DNA of 64,000 bases from Flavobacteriaceae bacterium UBA3611 (GTDB lineage Bacteria; Bacteroidota; Bacteroidia; Flavobacteriales; Flavobacteriaceae). A program made the translations under genes and the position numbers. The notes beneath the pieces were generated by a model that saw only the letters and a list, made by a program, of their open reading frames with translations, ran no database searches and had not been told where the DNA came from. The stretch covers positions 223,999 to 287,998 of the forward strand of contig DFLU01000012.1 of NCBI GenBank assembly GCA_002375495.1. Direction: 5' to 3'. Below are positions 34,774 to 43,327 of the stretch, one piece after another (position 1 is the stretch's first letter; each line of letters begins with the position of its first letter).

Positions 34774-34971
34774 ATGGCACATCCTAAAAGAAAAATCTCG
34801 AAAACTAGAAGAGATAAAAGAAGAACTCATTACAAAGCGGTTAAGCCAACATTAGCTACAGATCCTACAACAGGAGAGACGCATTTGTTCCACAGAGCGC
34901 ACTGGCACGAAGGTAAATTATATTACAGAGGCCAAGTGGTAATTGACGCTACCGAAGAAGTAGAGGCATAA
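34774..34971 (+). CDS. rpmF: 50S ribosomal protein L32
   Basis: This 65-residue basic protein begins MAHPKRKISKTRRDKRRTHYK, the L32 hallmark, and ends in an acidic tail (IDATEEVEA). The zinc-binding cysteines found in some L32 proteins are absent (THLFHRAHW), so this is the non-zinc form. It follows yceD after 9 bases. A strong terminator comes behind it, so fabH is at least partly separate. Confidence 0.97.
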   Translation: MAHPKRKISKTRRDKRRTHYKAVKPTLATDPTTGETHLFHRAHWHEGKLYYRGQVVIDATEEVEA

Positions 34972-34995
34972 CCCTCATTTTTATATAAGAAATAG

Positions 34996-35025
34996 ACTCT
35001 CGTATACTCCTACGAGAGTTTTTTT
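34996..35025 (+). terminator. Terminator after rpmF
   Basis: A 9-bp perfect stem, ACTCTCGTA (34996-35004) with TACGAGAGT (35011-35019), has a six-base loop and is followed by TTTTTTG. Confidence 0.88.
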
Positions 35026-35143
35026 GTTTCCTGTTATATTTATTCAAAAAAAGCTTTTTACTACCCTTTTTTGAGGTTTTTTTAGTAATTTTCACACCTT
35101 TTAAAGACTTTTTTGTCTTTTGGCGTGAAAGTAAGATAACTCT

Positions 35144-36142
35144 ATGAGCAAAATATCAGCAGCAATCACAGCTGTAGGCGGCTATGTGCCAGACTACGTA
35201 CTCACAAACCAAATTTTGGAGACCATGGTCGATACTAATGACGAATGGATCACTACCCGAACTGGAATTAAAGAGCGTAGAATTTTAAAAGATAAAGACA
35301 AAGGGACTTCGTATTTAGCGATTGAGGCTGCAAAAGACTTGTTGGCCAAAAGCAATACCAACCCAGAAGACATTGACATGGTGATTATGGCCACAGCCAC
35401 ACCAGATATGCCAGTAGCAGCAACAGGCGTTTACGTAGCAACCCAGATAGGTGCCGTAAACGCTTTTTCATTTGATTTAGTGGCTGCCTGCTCCAGCTTT
35501 CTCTACGGAATTTCTACCGCAGCAAAATACATCGAATCTGGACGCTACAAAAAAGTATTACTCTTAGGGGCCGATAAGATGTCATCAATCATCGACTATG
35601 AAGACCGTGCTACCTGCATTATTTTCGGAGATGGGGGCGGAGCTGTTTTATTTGAACCTAATACTGAAGGATACGGCGTACAAGATGAGTATCTGCGAAC
35701 TGATGGAATAGGAAGACAAAGCCTAAAGATTGATGCAGGAGGTTCTTTGATGCCACCTACCGCAGAAACGGTTGCCAACAAACAACACTATGTGTTCCAA
35801 GATGGTAAAACGGTTTTTAAATTTGCTGTTTCAAACATGGCAGATGTAAGCGAAAAAATTATGGCGCGAAATAATCTTTCGGGTGATGATGTAGATTGGC
35901 TGGTACCACACCAAGCAAACATGCGAATTATAGACGCTACTGCAAAACGAATGAACCTTCCTGATGGGAAGGTGATGAAAAACATACACAAATACGGGAA
36001 CACCACATCGGCTACGTTGCCACTGTGCCTGGTAGATTACGAACAACAATTAAAAAAAGGAGATAATTTGGTATTTGCTTCCTTCGGGGGCGGATTTACC
36101 TGGGGAGCCGTGTACCTTACATGGGCATACGACCCCAACTAA
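35144..36142 (+). CDS. fabH: 3-oxoacyl-ACP synthase III
   Basis: FabH condenses an acyl-CoA starter with malonyl-ACP and begins fatty acid synthesis. The 332-residue enzyme has the full triad: Cys116 in LVAACSSFLYG, His256 in VPHQANMRII and Asn286 in HKYGNTTSAT. TNDEWITTRTGIKERR near 31-46 is the usual N-terminal marker. The leader holds a small hairpin (AAAGAC 35105-35110 with GTCTTT 35117-35122). It is followed by accB after 17 bases. Confidence 0.96.
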   Translation: MSKISAAITAVGGYVPDYVLTNQILETMVDTNDEWITTRTGIKERRILKDKDKGTSYLAIEAAKDLLAKSNTNPEDIDMVIMATATPDMPVAATGVYVATQIGAVNAFSFDLVAACSSFLYGISTAAKYIESGRYKKVLLLGADKMSSIIDYEDRATCIIFGDGGGAVLFEPNTEGYGVQDEYLRTDGIGRQSLKIDAGGSLMPPTAETVANKQHYVFQDGKTVFKFAVSNMADVSEKIMARNNLSGDDVDWLVPHQANMRIIDATAKRMNLPDGKVMKNIHKYGNTTSATLPLCLVDYEQQLKKGDNLVFASFGGGFTWGAVYLTWAYDPN

Positions 36143-36159
36143 CGATAAAATCAACCAAC

Positions 36160-36645
36160 ATGGATATAAAAGAAATACAAAGCCTAATTAAATTTGTGGC
36201 CAAATCTGGTGCAAGTGAAGTAAAATTAGAGATGAAAGATGTAAAAATTACCATCCGAACTGGCGAAGCCGGTAACAAAGGTGAAACAACCTATATTCAG
36301 CAAGTTCCAGCCATGGCAGCAGCTCCTACCGCTGCAGCTCCGGCACCAGCTGCAGCTGCGCCAGCCCAAGCGGCCCCTGCACCAGCTGCAGATGAAGATT
36401 CAAAATACATTACTGTAAAATCGCCAATTATTGGTACTTTTTACCGTAAACCAGCTCCAGACAAACCTGTTTTTGTTGAAGTAGGAGACACCATCAATCC
36501 TGGTGACGTATTGTGCGTTATCGAAGCAATGAAACTTTTTAACGAAATAGAAAGTGAGGTATCAGGTAAGATCGTAAAGATGTTGGTAGACGACGCCTCG
36601 CCAGTAGAGTTCGATCAACCACTTTTCTTGGTAGACCCTTCATAA
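36160..36645 (+). CDS. accB: Biotin carboxyl carrier protein of acetyl-CoA carboxylase
   Basis: AccB carries the carboxyl group on biotin between the AccC and AccAD halves. The 161-residue protein (ATG 36160) has a helical start (MDIKEIQSLIKFV), an Ala/Pro-rich linker at about 50-77, and a C-terminal biotinyl domain with the modified lysine at 125 in VIEAMKLFNEI. An open frame upstream overlaps fabH and is not used. It lies between fabH and accC, a standard lipid-synthesis cluster. Confidence 0.96.
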   Translation: MDIKEIQSLIKFVAKSGASEVKLEMKDVKITIRTGEAGNKGETTYIQQVPAMAAAPTAAAPAPAAAAPAQAAPAPAADEDSKYITVKSPIIGTFYRKPAPDKPVFVEVGDTINPGDVLCVIEAMKLFNEIESEVSGKIVKMLVDDASPVEFDQPLFLVDPS

Positions 36646-36646
36646 G

Positions 36647-36719
36647 TTAAAACCCGAAAGTTTTCAGGACCAAATCTCTAACCCAAACTCCCTTTAGGAG
36701 TGTGATTATGGGGTTTTAA
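36647..36719 (+). other. Structured intercistronic region between accB and accC
   Basis: TTAAAACCC (36647-36655) can pair over nine bases with GGGTTTTAA (36711-36719), enclosing a small hairpin ACTCC/GGAGT (36687-36701). The outer stem ends 11 bases before the accC ATG. It lacks a terminator T run. A role in mRNA stability or in setting the AccB:AccC ratio is only a guess. Confidence 0.45.
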
Positions 36720-36730
36720 AACTCAAAAAC

Positions 36731-38083
36731 ATGTTTAAAAAAATATTAATAGCAAATAGAGGGGAAATTGCACTACGTGTAATTAGAACCTGCAAAGAGA
36801 TGGGTATTAAAACGGTGGCTGTATATTCAAAAGCTGACGAAGAAAGCCTACACGTGAAGTTTGCAGACGAAGCAGTATGTATTGGTCCGCCGCCAAGTAG
36901 CGAGAGCTATTTAAAGATGAGTAACATCATTGCTGCTGCCGAAATTACGAATGCAGATGCCATCCACCCAGGCTACGGATTTCTTTCAGAAAATGCAAAA
37001 TTTTCGCGTATTTGTGAAGAGCACAATATTAAATTTATTGGTGCTTCTCCAGAAATGATCGAGAAAATGGGAGATAAGGCCATGGCAAAGGCTACGATGA
37101 AAGCGGCCGGTGTTCCATGTGTGCCAGGTAGTGAAGGTGTTATCCCAGATTTTGCTACTTGTAAGAAAGTTGCCAAAGAAACTGGCTATCCTGTAATGTT
37201 GAAAGCAAGCGCAGGTGGTGGTGGTAAAGGAATGCGTGCCGTTTGGAAAGAAGAAAACCTCCAAGATGCATGGGAATCTGCCAGACAAGAAAGTAAAGCT
37301 GCCTTTGGTAACGACGATATGTATATGGAAAAGCTCATTGAAGAGCCTCGCCATATCGAAATTCAGATTGTTGGTGACAGTACAGGAAAAGCGTGCCATT
37401 TAAGTGAACGGGACTGCTCTATTCAACGACGCCACCAAAAACTTACCGAAGAAACCCCAAGCCCATTTATGACGAAAAAACTTCGGAATGATATGGGAAT
37501 GGCAGCAGTAAAAGCAGCAGAATATATAAAGTATGAAGGCGCAGGTACCGTAGAATTTTTGGTAGACAAACACCGTAATTTCTACTTTATGGAGATGAAT
37601 ACCCGTATACAGGTGGAGCACCCGATTACAGAACAGGTAATCGACTTCGACTTGATACGCGAACAAATTTTAGTAGCGGCAGGAGTTCCTATTTCAGGAA
37701 AACACTATACGCCAAACCTCCATTCTATCGAGTGTAGAATTAATGCTGAAGACCCTTATAACGACTTCAGACCTTCTCCTGGAAGGATTACTACCCTACA
37801 CGCTCCAGGCGGGCACGGAATACGCTTAGACACTCACGTTTATGCAGGATATGTGATTCCGCCAAATTATGACTCGATGATCGCCAAACTGATTACAACG
37901 GCTCAAACCAGAGACGAAGCAATTAATAAGATGAAACGGGCGCTCGATGAATTCGTGATTGAAGGTATAAAAACCACCATTCCTTTCCATAGACAGTTAA
38001 TGGATCACCCTGATTATGTCGCGGGTAATTATACTACAGCTTTTATGAACGATTGGCAGATGGCACCACCTGAAGAAGAGTAG
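36731..38083 (+). CDS. accC: Biotin carboxylase
   Basis: AccC carboxylates biotin on AccB using ATP and bicarbonate. The 450-residue length is typical. Motifs seen: FKKILIANRGEIALRVIRTC at the N-terminus, IHPGYGFLSENAKFS near 78, the ATP-grasp glycine loop KASAGGGGKGMR near 158, and MEMNTRIQVEHPITEQV near 288 with catalytic Glu/Arg. It is the last gene of the fabH-accB-accC cluster, with a strong terminator behind it. Confidence 0.97.
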   Translation: MFKKILIANRGEIALRVIRTCKEMGIKTVAVYSKADEESLHVKFADEAVCIGPPPSSESYLKMSNIIAAAEITNADAIHPGYGFLSENAKFSRICEEHNIKFIGASPEMIEKMGDKAMAKATMKAAGVPCVPGSEGVIPDFATCKKVAKETGYPVMLKASAGGGGKGMRAVWKEENLQDAWESARQESKAAFGNDDMYMEKLIEEPRHIEIQIVGDSTGKACHLSERDCSIQRRHQKLTEETPSPFMTKKLRNDMGMAAVKAAEYIKYEGAGTVEFLVDKHRNFYFMEMNTRIQVEHPITEQVIDFDLIREQILVAAGVPISGKHYTPNLHSIECRINAEDPYNDFRPSPGRITTLHAPGGHGIRLDTHVYAGYVIPPNYDSMIAKLITTAQTRDEAINKMKRALDEFVIEGIKTTIPFHRQLMDHPDYVAGNYTTAFMNDWQMAPPEEE

Positions 38084-38105
38084 GCGGTAAAATTTATTAA
38101 AAGTC

Positions 38106-38153
38106 AAATCCCATTTTCCAAAAACTGTACCTTTGGAAGGTGGGATTTTTTAT
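38106..38153 (+). terminator. Terminator after accC
   Basis: A 17-bp stem pairs 38106-38122 with 38132-38148. All pairs are Watson-Crick except two adjacent T-G wobbles. A T run follows. Confidence 0.9.
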
Positions 38154-38161
38154 TTTAAACT

Positions 38162-39292
38162 ATGAACCTATCGTATTGGGAAAAACATACATGGCTCACA
38201 AACATTGACGTTGCTATTATTGGCAGCGGTATTGTCGGGCTAAGCTGTGCCTTAACTCTAAAACAGCGTAATCCTAAACTCAAAGTAGTTGTTTTTGAAA
38301 AAGGAATGCTCCCTAGTGGTGCAAGCACTAAAAATGCGGGTTTTGCCTGCTTCGGAAGTATTTCTGAAATTTTAGACGATTTAAAAACCCATACTGAAGA
38401 TGAGGTATTGAATTTGGTTCAAGCACGAGTAAACGGATTGCAACTATTGCGAACCACCTTAGGAGATACTGAAATTGATTATCAACAGCATGGTGGGTAT
38501 GAAATCTTTACGGAAAACGATACCGAATTAGCGGAAGAATGTATCGACAACGTACCCATGGTGAACAATTTGCTTAAAAACGTGTTTTCTGGCCAAAAAG
38601 AAGTATTTTCTATTAAAAAGCAACCATTTTCCTTCAAAAACGTCCAAAAACAAGTCATTTTTAATCGTTTTGAGGGGCAACTTGATACGGGTAAAATGAT
38701 GAAAGCATTACTTCGGGAATGTTCAGAAAAGGGTGTTTTAGTGCTAAATAATGCTGAAATCATGTCGATTTCAGCAGAAAATGACCAAATTTCACTCAAT
38801 TTGAACAATACTGTCACTTTTTCAGCAAAAAAGGTAGGAATTGCCACTAACGGCTTTGCAAAACAATTTTTAGAAGCCGATTTGCAACCCGCCCGTGCTC
38901 AAGTTCTGATTACCTATCCCATTCCAAATTTAAAAGTAAAAGGAACTTTTCATCTGGATAGGGGATACTATTATTTTAGAAATATCCACGATAGGATTTT
39001 GTTTGGCGGAGGAAGAAATCTTGACTTTTCCGCAGAACAAACTACACAAATGGGCCTTACAGAAACGGTACAAAACGAACTGGAACGACTCCTAAAAACA
39101 ACAATTTTACCCGAAACAGCGTTTACAATAGACTCCCGGTGGAGCGGTATCATGGGTGTTGGCAAGCAAAAAAAGCCCATCATACGCGAAGTGCAACCCA
39201 ATGTGTATTGCGGCGTTCGTTTGGGAGGAATGGGAATCGCGATTGGCAGCTCTGTTGGCAATGAGCTGGCCGCAGCTATTGAATCTATATGA
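38162..39292 (+). CDS. FAD-dependent oxidoreductase, DAO family
   Basis: This 376-residue protein has a Rossmann FAD-binding start (DVAIIGSGIVGLSCALTLKQ at about 17-36). A DAO-type pattern follows: GASTKNAGFACFG near 55-67 and a C-terminal GVRLGGMGIAIGSSVG. The family oxidises amino acids or amines such as glycine, sarcosine or glutamylputrescine; which one is not evident. Its stop codon overlaps the mtgA start by 4 nt (ATGA), so they are cotranscribed although the functions look unrelated. Confidence 0.88.
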   Translation: MNLSYWEKHTWLTNIDVAIIGSGIVGLSCALTLKQRNPKLKVVVFEKGMLPSGASTKNAGFACFGSISEILDDLKTHTEDEVLNLVQARVNGLQLLRTTLGDTEIDYQQHGGYEIFTENDTELAEECIDNVPMVNNLLKNVFSGQKEVFSIKKQPFSFKNVQKQVIFNRFEGQLDTGKMMKALLRECSEKGVLVLNNAEIMSISAENDQISLNLNNTVTFSAKKVGIATNGFAKQFLEADLQPARAQVLITYPIPNLKVKGTFHLDRGYYYFRNIHDRILFGGGRNLDFSAEQTTQMGLTETVQNELERLLKTTILPETAFTIDSRWSGIMGVGKQKKPIIREVQPNVYCGVRLGGMGIAIGSSVGNELAAAIESI

Positions 39293-39984
39293 TTAAAAAA
39301 GCCTTCAAATTTCTTTTCAAGACACTGCTATGGTTTCTTGTTTTAAGCGTGCTATGGGTGCTCCTTTACAAATACATTCCAGTGCATTATACTCCGCTCA
39401 TGGGCATACGCGCCTACCAAACAAATGAACAGCTAGATATTAAACATAAATGGGTGCCATTGTCTGAAATTTCAGAAGAATTACAACTAGCCGTTATTTG
39501 TGCTGAAGACCAAAATTTCACAAAACACAACGGTTTTGACCTAAAATCGATCGAAAAAGCGTACAAAAGTAACAAAAATGGCAAAAAACTACGCGGAGGA
39601 AGTTCTATTTCGCAACAAACAGCTAAGAATGTTTTTTTATGGCCAGAACGAAGTTGGCTAAGAAAAGGCTTGGAAACCTATTTCACTTTTTTAATTGAAT
39701 TGTTCTGGAGCAAGGAGCGAATTTTGGAAGTGTACTTGAACAGCATTGAAATGGGTGAAGGTGTATTTGGTGCAGCGGCAGCATCAGATTATTGGTTTCA
39801 TAAACAGGCAAAAAATTTACAGCGATATGAAGCCGCAGCAATTGCAGCCATACTTCCAAATCCGAGACGTTATCGAGCCAATCCGCCTTCAGCATACATC
39901 CAAAAAAGAAAGGAATGGATTGTAAGACAAATGCGTTTTTATGGTACATTTACGTTGGACGAAACGGAAGAAAATGACCGATAA
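39289..39984 (+). CDS. mtgA: Monofunctional peptidoglycan glycosyltransferase
   Basis: MtgA polymerises lipid II into glycan strands. The 231-residue protein has one N-terminal membrane anchor (about 7-26) and a GT51 domain with all its motifs: AEDQNFTKHNGFD near 74 (catalytic Glu), RGGSSISQQTAKNVFLW near 103, RKGLETYFT, and SKERILEVYLNSIEMGEGVFG near 146. There is no transpeptidase domain. It is coupled to the upstream oxidoreductase by a 4-nt overlap and overlaps the next gene by 11 nt. Confidence 0.95.
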   Translation: MIKKAFKFLFKTLLWFLVLSVLWVLLYKYIPVHYTPLMGIRAYQTNEQLDIKHKWVPLSEISEELQLAVICAEDQNFTKHNGFDLKSIEKAYKSNKNGKKLRGGSSISQQTAKNVFLWPERSWLRKGLETYFTFLIELFWSKERILEVYLNSIEMGEGVFGAAAASDYWFHKQAKNLQRYEAAAIAAILPNPRRYRANPPSAYIQKRKEWIVRQMRFYGTFTLDETEENDR

Positions 39985-40432
39985 AGAACTTAAGATTGCG
40001 TTACTCGATCACTGTAAAGAAACGGTAGCGAAACGCTATGCAAAAATAAAGCAGACCATTTCAGATATTGAAGAGTCGTTGGTAGAGGAATCTAAAAGCA
40101 GCGCTGGAGACAAACATGAAACAGGTAGGGCGATGCTCCAGATTGATCGTGAAAACGCAGGAAAACAGTTGCAAGAAATTGAAAGCTTACAATTACTCGT
40201 ACACAAAATAGATATTAAATCGGTGTCAGACTATGTGCGCTTGGGCAGTTTGGTATATACTACTAATGGCACTTATTTTATTGGTATTTCAATCGGTCAG
40301 GTTACCGTAGGTAAAACCAACTATTATTGCGTTGCCTTGCAATCACCCATCGGGCAACAATTGTCTGGAAAGAAAAAAGGAGATTCGTTCACTTTCAACG
40401 GAAAAGAGATCACTATAAAAAGCGTAGCCTAA
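39974..40432 (+). CDS. GreA/GreB C-terminal-like domain protein
   Basis: This 152-residue protein (ATG 39974, in the last codons of mtgA) has a helical N-terminal half and a C-terminal domain resembling the FKBP-like part of GreA/GreB: VRLGSLVYTTNG, then ALQSPIGQQLSGKKKGDSFTFNGKEITIKSV. In GreA the N-terminal coiled coil inserts in RNA polymerase; here it is about 80 residues with DRENAGKQLQEIESL, shorter than in GreA. A role at RNA polymerase is possible but unproven. Some databases may carry misleading names for such proteins. Confidence 0.75.
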   Translation: MTDKELKIALLDHCKETVAKRYAKIKQTISDIEESLVEESKSSAGDKHETGRAMLQIDRENAGKQLQEIESLQLLVHKIDIKSVSDYVRLGSLVYTTNGTYFIGISIGQVTVGKTNYYCVALQSPIGQQLSGKKKGDSFTFNGKEITIKSVA

Positions 40433-40445
40433 AAATGTACGCTAA

Positions 40446-40910
40446 CTATGTCGCGTCGTGTGTGGTCGTGTTTAAAACCATCGCAATATGCTCGGCTACT
40501 TTAAAAGCTTCTTCTTTGGTCTCCGTTTCGTAGGCAATGATATGTTTATTGCCTTCATAAAATAAATTTAATCTGAAAATTTCAAAACCAAGATCGGCTT
40601 GTGCGGCAATGACACGGGCCCGACTTTTCTTTCGGGTTCGAAATACAGATACATAGTCGATTTCTGGAAGTAATTTCCATTTTCCCACGGTGATGCCAAA
40701 TACCGAATAGATGGTTCGGTATGCTTTTCCTTCTAAAGAAATTTCAATGCCTTCACGTAGCGCTAGTTTTAATGCGGCACCTAAAAGGATAAGTCCGAAC
40801 AGTGTGCCCGAGTAGAGCAAATAGAACGACAAAATTGCCAATACCACTGAGAAGACAATTTTTAGCGGCGCAATTGGCATTAGGTATTTTAATTTGGAAC
40901 TAAGATCCAT
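40446..40910 (-). CDS. Hypothetical membrane protein
   Basis: The 154-residue protein has a hydrophobic N-terminal hairpin of two helices (about 13-50, IVFSVVLAILSFYLLYSGTLFGLILLG). A soluble beta-rich part follows, with RTIYSVFGITVGKWKLLP and VSVFRTRKKSRARV, which resembles a PH-like or bPH fold only in outline. I do not recognise the family. It overlaps the end of the upstream minus-strand gene by 11 nt, so both are likely expressed together. Confidence 0.7.
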   Translation of the reverse strand: MDLSSKLKYLMPIAPLKIVFSVVLAILSFYLLYSGTLFGLILLGAALKLALREGIEISLEGKAYRTIYSVFGITVGKWKLLPEIDYVSVFRTRKKSRARVIAAQADLGFEIFRLNLFYEGNKHIIAYETETKEEAFKVAEHIAMVLNTTTHDAT

Positions 40911-41211
40911 GAAGGGAGCTTACAAAGATGGTAGCATTCTTCTTGTTTTTCCCCCAGTCAATTATCTGCGTAGCGAGTTTACAGGTTGAAGAAAATTGAA
41001 CTTCGGTACCTTCATCTTTTTTCTGTATTCGCACCAAAATATCTTCACCCCAAGACCACAGGGTGACTGCAGTTTCTGAATAATAGGCTTGTTGTTGTTC
41101 TACCCATCGGCTGCCTTTAAAGCGTGATTTTGCCAGTGCCTCCTCAACTTTTTGCTTTGCAATTTCGAATGAATCATTCAGCTGAATTACTTCGGAATAA
41201 CTTTTTGCCAT
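40900..41211 (-). CDS. Hypothetical protein, possible polyketide-cyclase-like fold
   Basis: From the ATG at 41211 (MAKSYSEVIQLNDSF) it is 103 residues; 19 more upstream codons are open but look untranslated. The pattern of a helix (EIAKQKVEEALAKS) followed by antiparallel strands (WSWGEDILVRIQKKDEGTEVQFSSTC) and a closing helix-like end resembles small START/SRPBCC-type domains, but this is a fold guess. It is coupled by 11-nt overlap with the downstream membrane protein. Confidence 0.7.
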   Translation of the reverse strand: MAKSYSEVIQLNDSFEIAKQKVEEALAKSRFKGSRWVEQQQAYYSETAVTLWSWGEDILVRIQKKDEGTEVQFSSTCKLATQIIDWGKNKKNATIFVSSLHGS

Positions 41212-41365
41212 GGTATTTTGGTGTCGTTTGAAATAGAATAGAAAGATACAAATTTCTGATTGATACATGCAGGAGTTAATCTTTTCTCAAAAGTAGCCTA
41301 AGGAGCTACTAATTCCTTTTAATTCGGCACATAACACAGTATCTTTAAGCTAAAATAATTGAGTA

Positions 41366-42361
41366 ATGAATAAAGCAATACTACTTAAAAGCAGACCAAA
41401 AGGAACACCAACCCTAGATAATTTTGAATTTTCTGAACAGGAGAAACCAACCCCTGCCGATGGTGAGGTTCTACTTAAAACAAAATATGTTTCTGTAGAC
41501 CCTTATTTACGCGGCAGAATGCGTGACGAGAAATCATATATTCCACCATTTCAAATTGATGCGCCTATTGAAAGTGGCATTGTCGCCGAGGTAATGGAGT
41601 CTAAGCATGCCGATTTCAAGAAAGGTGATTATGTAAACGGAATGCTACAATGGAAGCAATGGCAAACACACAGTGGGAAGGGTCTTCAGAAAGTGGATGA
41701 AACCAAAGCGCCGTTAAGTGCCTATCTCGGTATTTTGGGCCTCACCGGACTTACGGCCTATGTCGGACTATTAAATATTGGTGAGCCAAAGGAAGGCGAA
41801 ACCGTATTAGTTTCTGGTGCCTCGGGCGCCGTAGGAAGTGTGGTTGGCCAAATTGGGAAGATCAAAGGATGTCGCGCCGTAGGGATTGCGGGCAGTGATG
41901 AAAAGGTACGACTCCTGAAAGAGAAATTTGGGTTTGATGCAGGGATTAATTACAAAACAACCCAAAATATGAAACAGGCTATAGAAGGAGCTTGTCCGGA
42001 TGGTGTAGATGTATATTTTGACAATGTAGGGGGTGATATTCTAGATGCGACCTTAAAGAACATGAACCGTTACGGACGCGTGGTGAACTGTGGGGCGATT
42101 TCATTGTATAACGAGACAGAACAGCCCACTGGGCCAAGACTAGAACCAACATTGGTAAAAAAGAGTTTAAAAATGCAAGGCTTTATTGTACGAGATTATC
42201 AAGAACAATTTCAGGAAGGCACAGAACAACTAGCTACATGGCTCGATAAAGGCAAACTTACGTATGAGGAAACCATTGTAGAAGGCTTTGATGAAATTCC
42301 GCAAGCATTTATAGACTTGTTTGACGGTAAGAATAAAGGGAAGATGGTTGTTAAGGTGTAA
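41366..42361 (+). CDS. NADP-dependent oxidoreductase, zinc-free MDR family
   Basis: The 331-residue protein matches the PTGR/CurA-like branch of medium-chain dehydrogenases: KAILLKSRPKGTPTLDNFE at the start, DPYLRGRM near 48, GLTGLTAYVGLLNIG near 128, the NADP motif VSGASGAVGSVVGQIGK near 150, and YFDNVGGDILDATL near 212. The structural zinc cysteines are absent. Such enzymes reduce alpha,beta-unsaturated ketones and aldehydes. It is monocistronic with a strong terminator. Confidence 0.92.
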   Translation: MNKAILLKSRPKGTPTLDNFEFSEQEKPTPADGEVLLKTKYVSVDPYLRGRMRDEKSYIPPFQIDAPIESGIVAEVMESKHADFKKGDYVNGMLQWKQWQTHSGKGLQKVDETKAPLSAYLGILGLTGLTAYVGLLNIGEPKEGETVLVSGASGAVGSVVGQIGKIKGCRAVGIAGSDEKVRLLKEKFGFDAGINYKTTQNMKQAIEGACPDGVDVYFDNVGGDILDATLKNMNRYGRVVNCGAISLYNETEQPTGPRLEPTLVKKSLKMQGFIVRDYQEQFQEGTEQLATWLDKGKLTYEETIVEGFDEIPQAFIDLFDGKNKGKMVVKV

Positions 42362-42380
42362 CCACATATAATTTGTTATT

Positions 42381-42413
42381 AAAAAGGGGGCGAATTAATT
42401 CGTCCCCTTTTTT
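42381..42413 (+). terminator. Bidirectional terminator between the MDR and SDR genes
   Basis: A stem of about 13-15 bp from 42382-42396 pairs with 42397-42411 around an AATTAATT centre, with one G-T wobble. T runs flank it on both strands, so it can serve both converging genes. Confidence 0.88.
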
Positions 42414-42442
42414 GTGTAGTCTGATTTGCAACAGAGCTTTTG

Positions 42443-43189
42443 TTATTGCTTCTGTGTAGTTGGCATGATATACACGTCGTTGATATTGGTACGACCTGGT
42501 TGCGACAGAGCGTAGAAAATCGCGTCTGCTATATCGATTGCCTCCAAGGGTTTTACGTCGCCCATTACATCTTTCATATCGTTCATCAGTTCTTTGTCGG
42601 TGATGGTTTCCATGAGTTCGGTATCTACAGCACCAGGCTCAATAGAGGTTACGTTAATACCGTAGTTTGGCGCTAATTCTTGGCGTAGTCCTTCAGAAAA
42701 CATTTTAACAGCCGATTTGGTTGCACAGTATATTGCGCCACCTGGGAAGTATTTGTAAGCAGCCACCGAAGAAATATTAATAATATGCCCTTGTTTTTGT
42801 TCGATCATGGTTGGCAAAACAGCTGAAACTCCGTTCAGTACACCTTTAATATTCACATCTACCATGGTATCCCACTCATCTGTATGCAGATTTTTTACAT
42901 ACGACAGCGGCATGAGTCCGGCGTTATTTACCAAGACATCTATAGAACCAAAAGTGTCTTTTGCTTCTTTCTGCAGGTGTTGCCAATCGTTTTTGTTGGT
43001 GACATCTCCAGCCACAACAATTGCTTTGCCACCTTCTTTTTCAATTTTAGATTTTAGCTCTTGGAGCCTCTCTTCACGTCTTGCGGTAAGCACTACGTTT
43101 GCCCCTTCTTTTGAAAGTTTAAGGGCAGTTGCCTCGCCAATTCCACTAGATGCCCCTGTAATGATTACTGTTTTGTTCTTTATATCCAT
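42443..43189 (-). CDS. SDR-family oxidoreductase
   Basis: This 248-residue short-chain dehydrogenase has the cofactor motif TGASSGIGEATALKL near 11 and an Arg-rich loop (TARREERLQ) favouring NADP(H). NNAGLMPL follows near 89, then the catalytic set: Ser in INISSVAAY and Tyr/Lys in YCATKSAVKMFSEGLR. It is of the YdfG/serine-dehydrogenase-like type by length and pattern, but the substrate is open. It is monocistronic. Confidence 0.93.
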   Translation of the reverse strand: MDIKNKTVIITGASSGIGEATALKLSKEGANVVLTARREERLQELKSKIEKEGGKAIVVAGDVTNKNDWQHLQKEAKDTFGSIDVLVNNAGLMPLSYVKNLHTDEWDTMVDVNIKGVLNGVSAVLPTMIEQKQGHIINISSVAAYKYFPGGAIYCATKSAVKMFSEGLRQELAPNYGINVTSIEPGAVDTELMETITDKELMNDMKDVMGDVKPLEAIDIADAIFYALSQPGRTNINDVYIMPTTQKQ

Positions 43190-43327
43190 AGTTTTTTATT
43201 TTACATAAAGATACGGGGGAAACAGCACTGAAACAGGCTTTTAATTTGGGTTTGGGAAGGATTTAACGGGTTGATAGCATGTTTGTTAACGATTTTAAAA
43301 CTTCAACAAACTTATTTAAAGTCAGCA

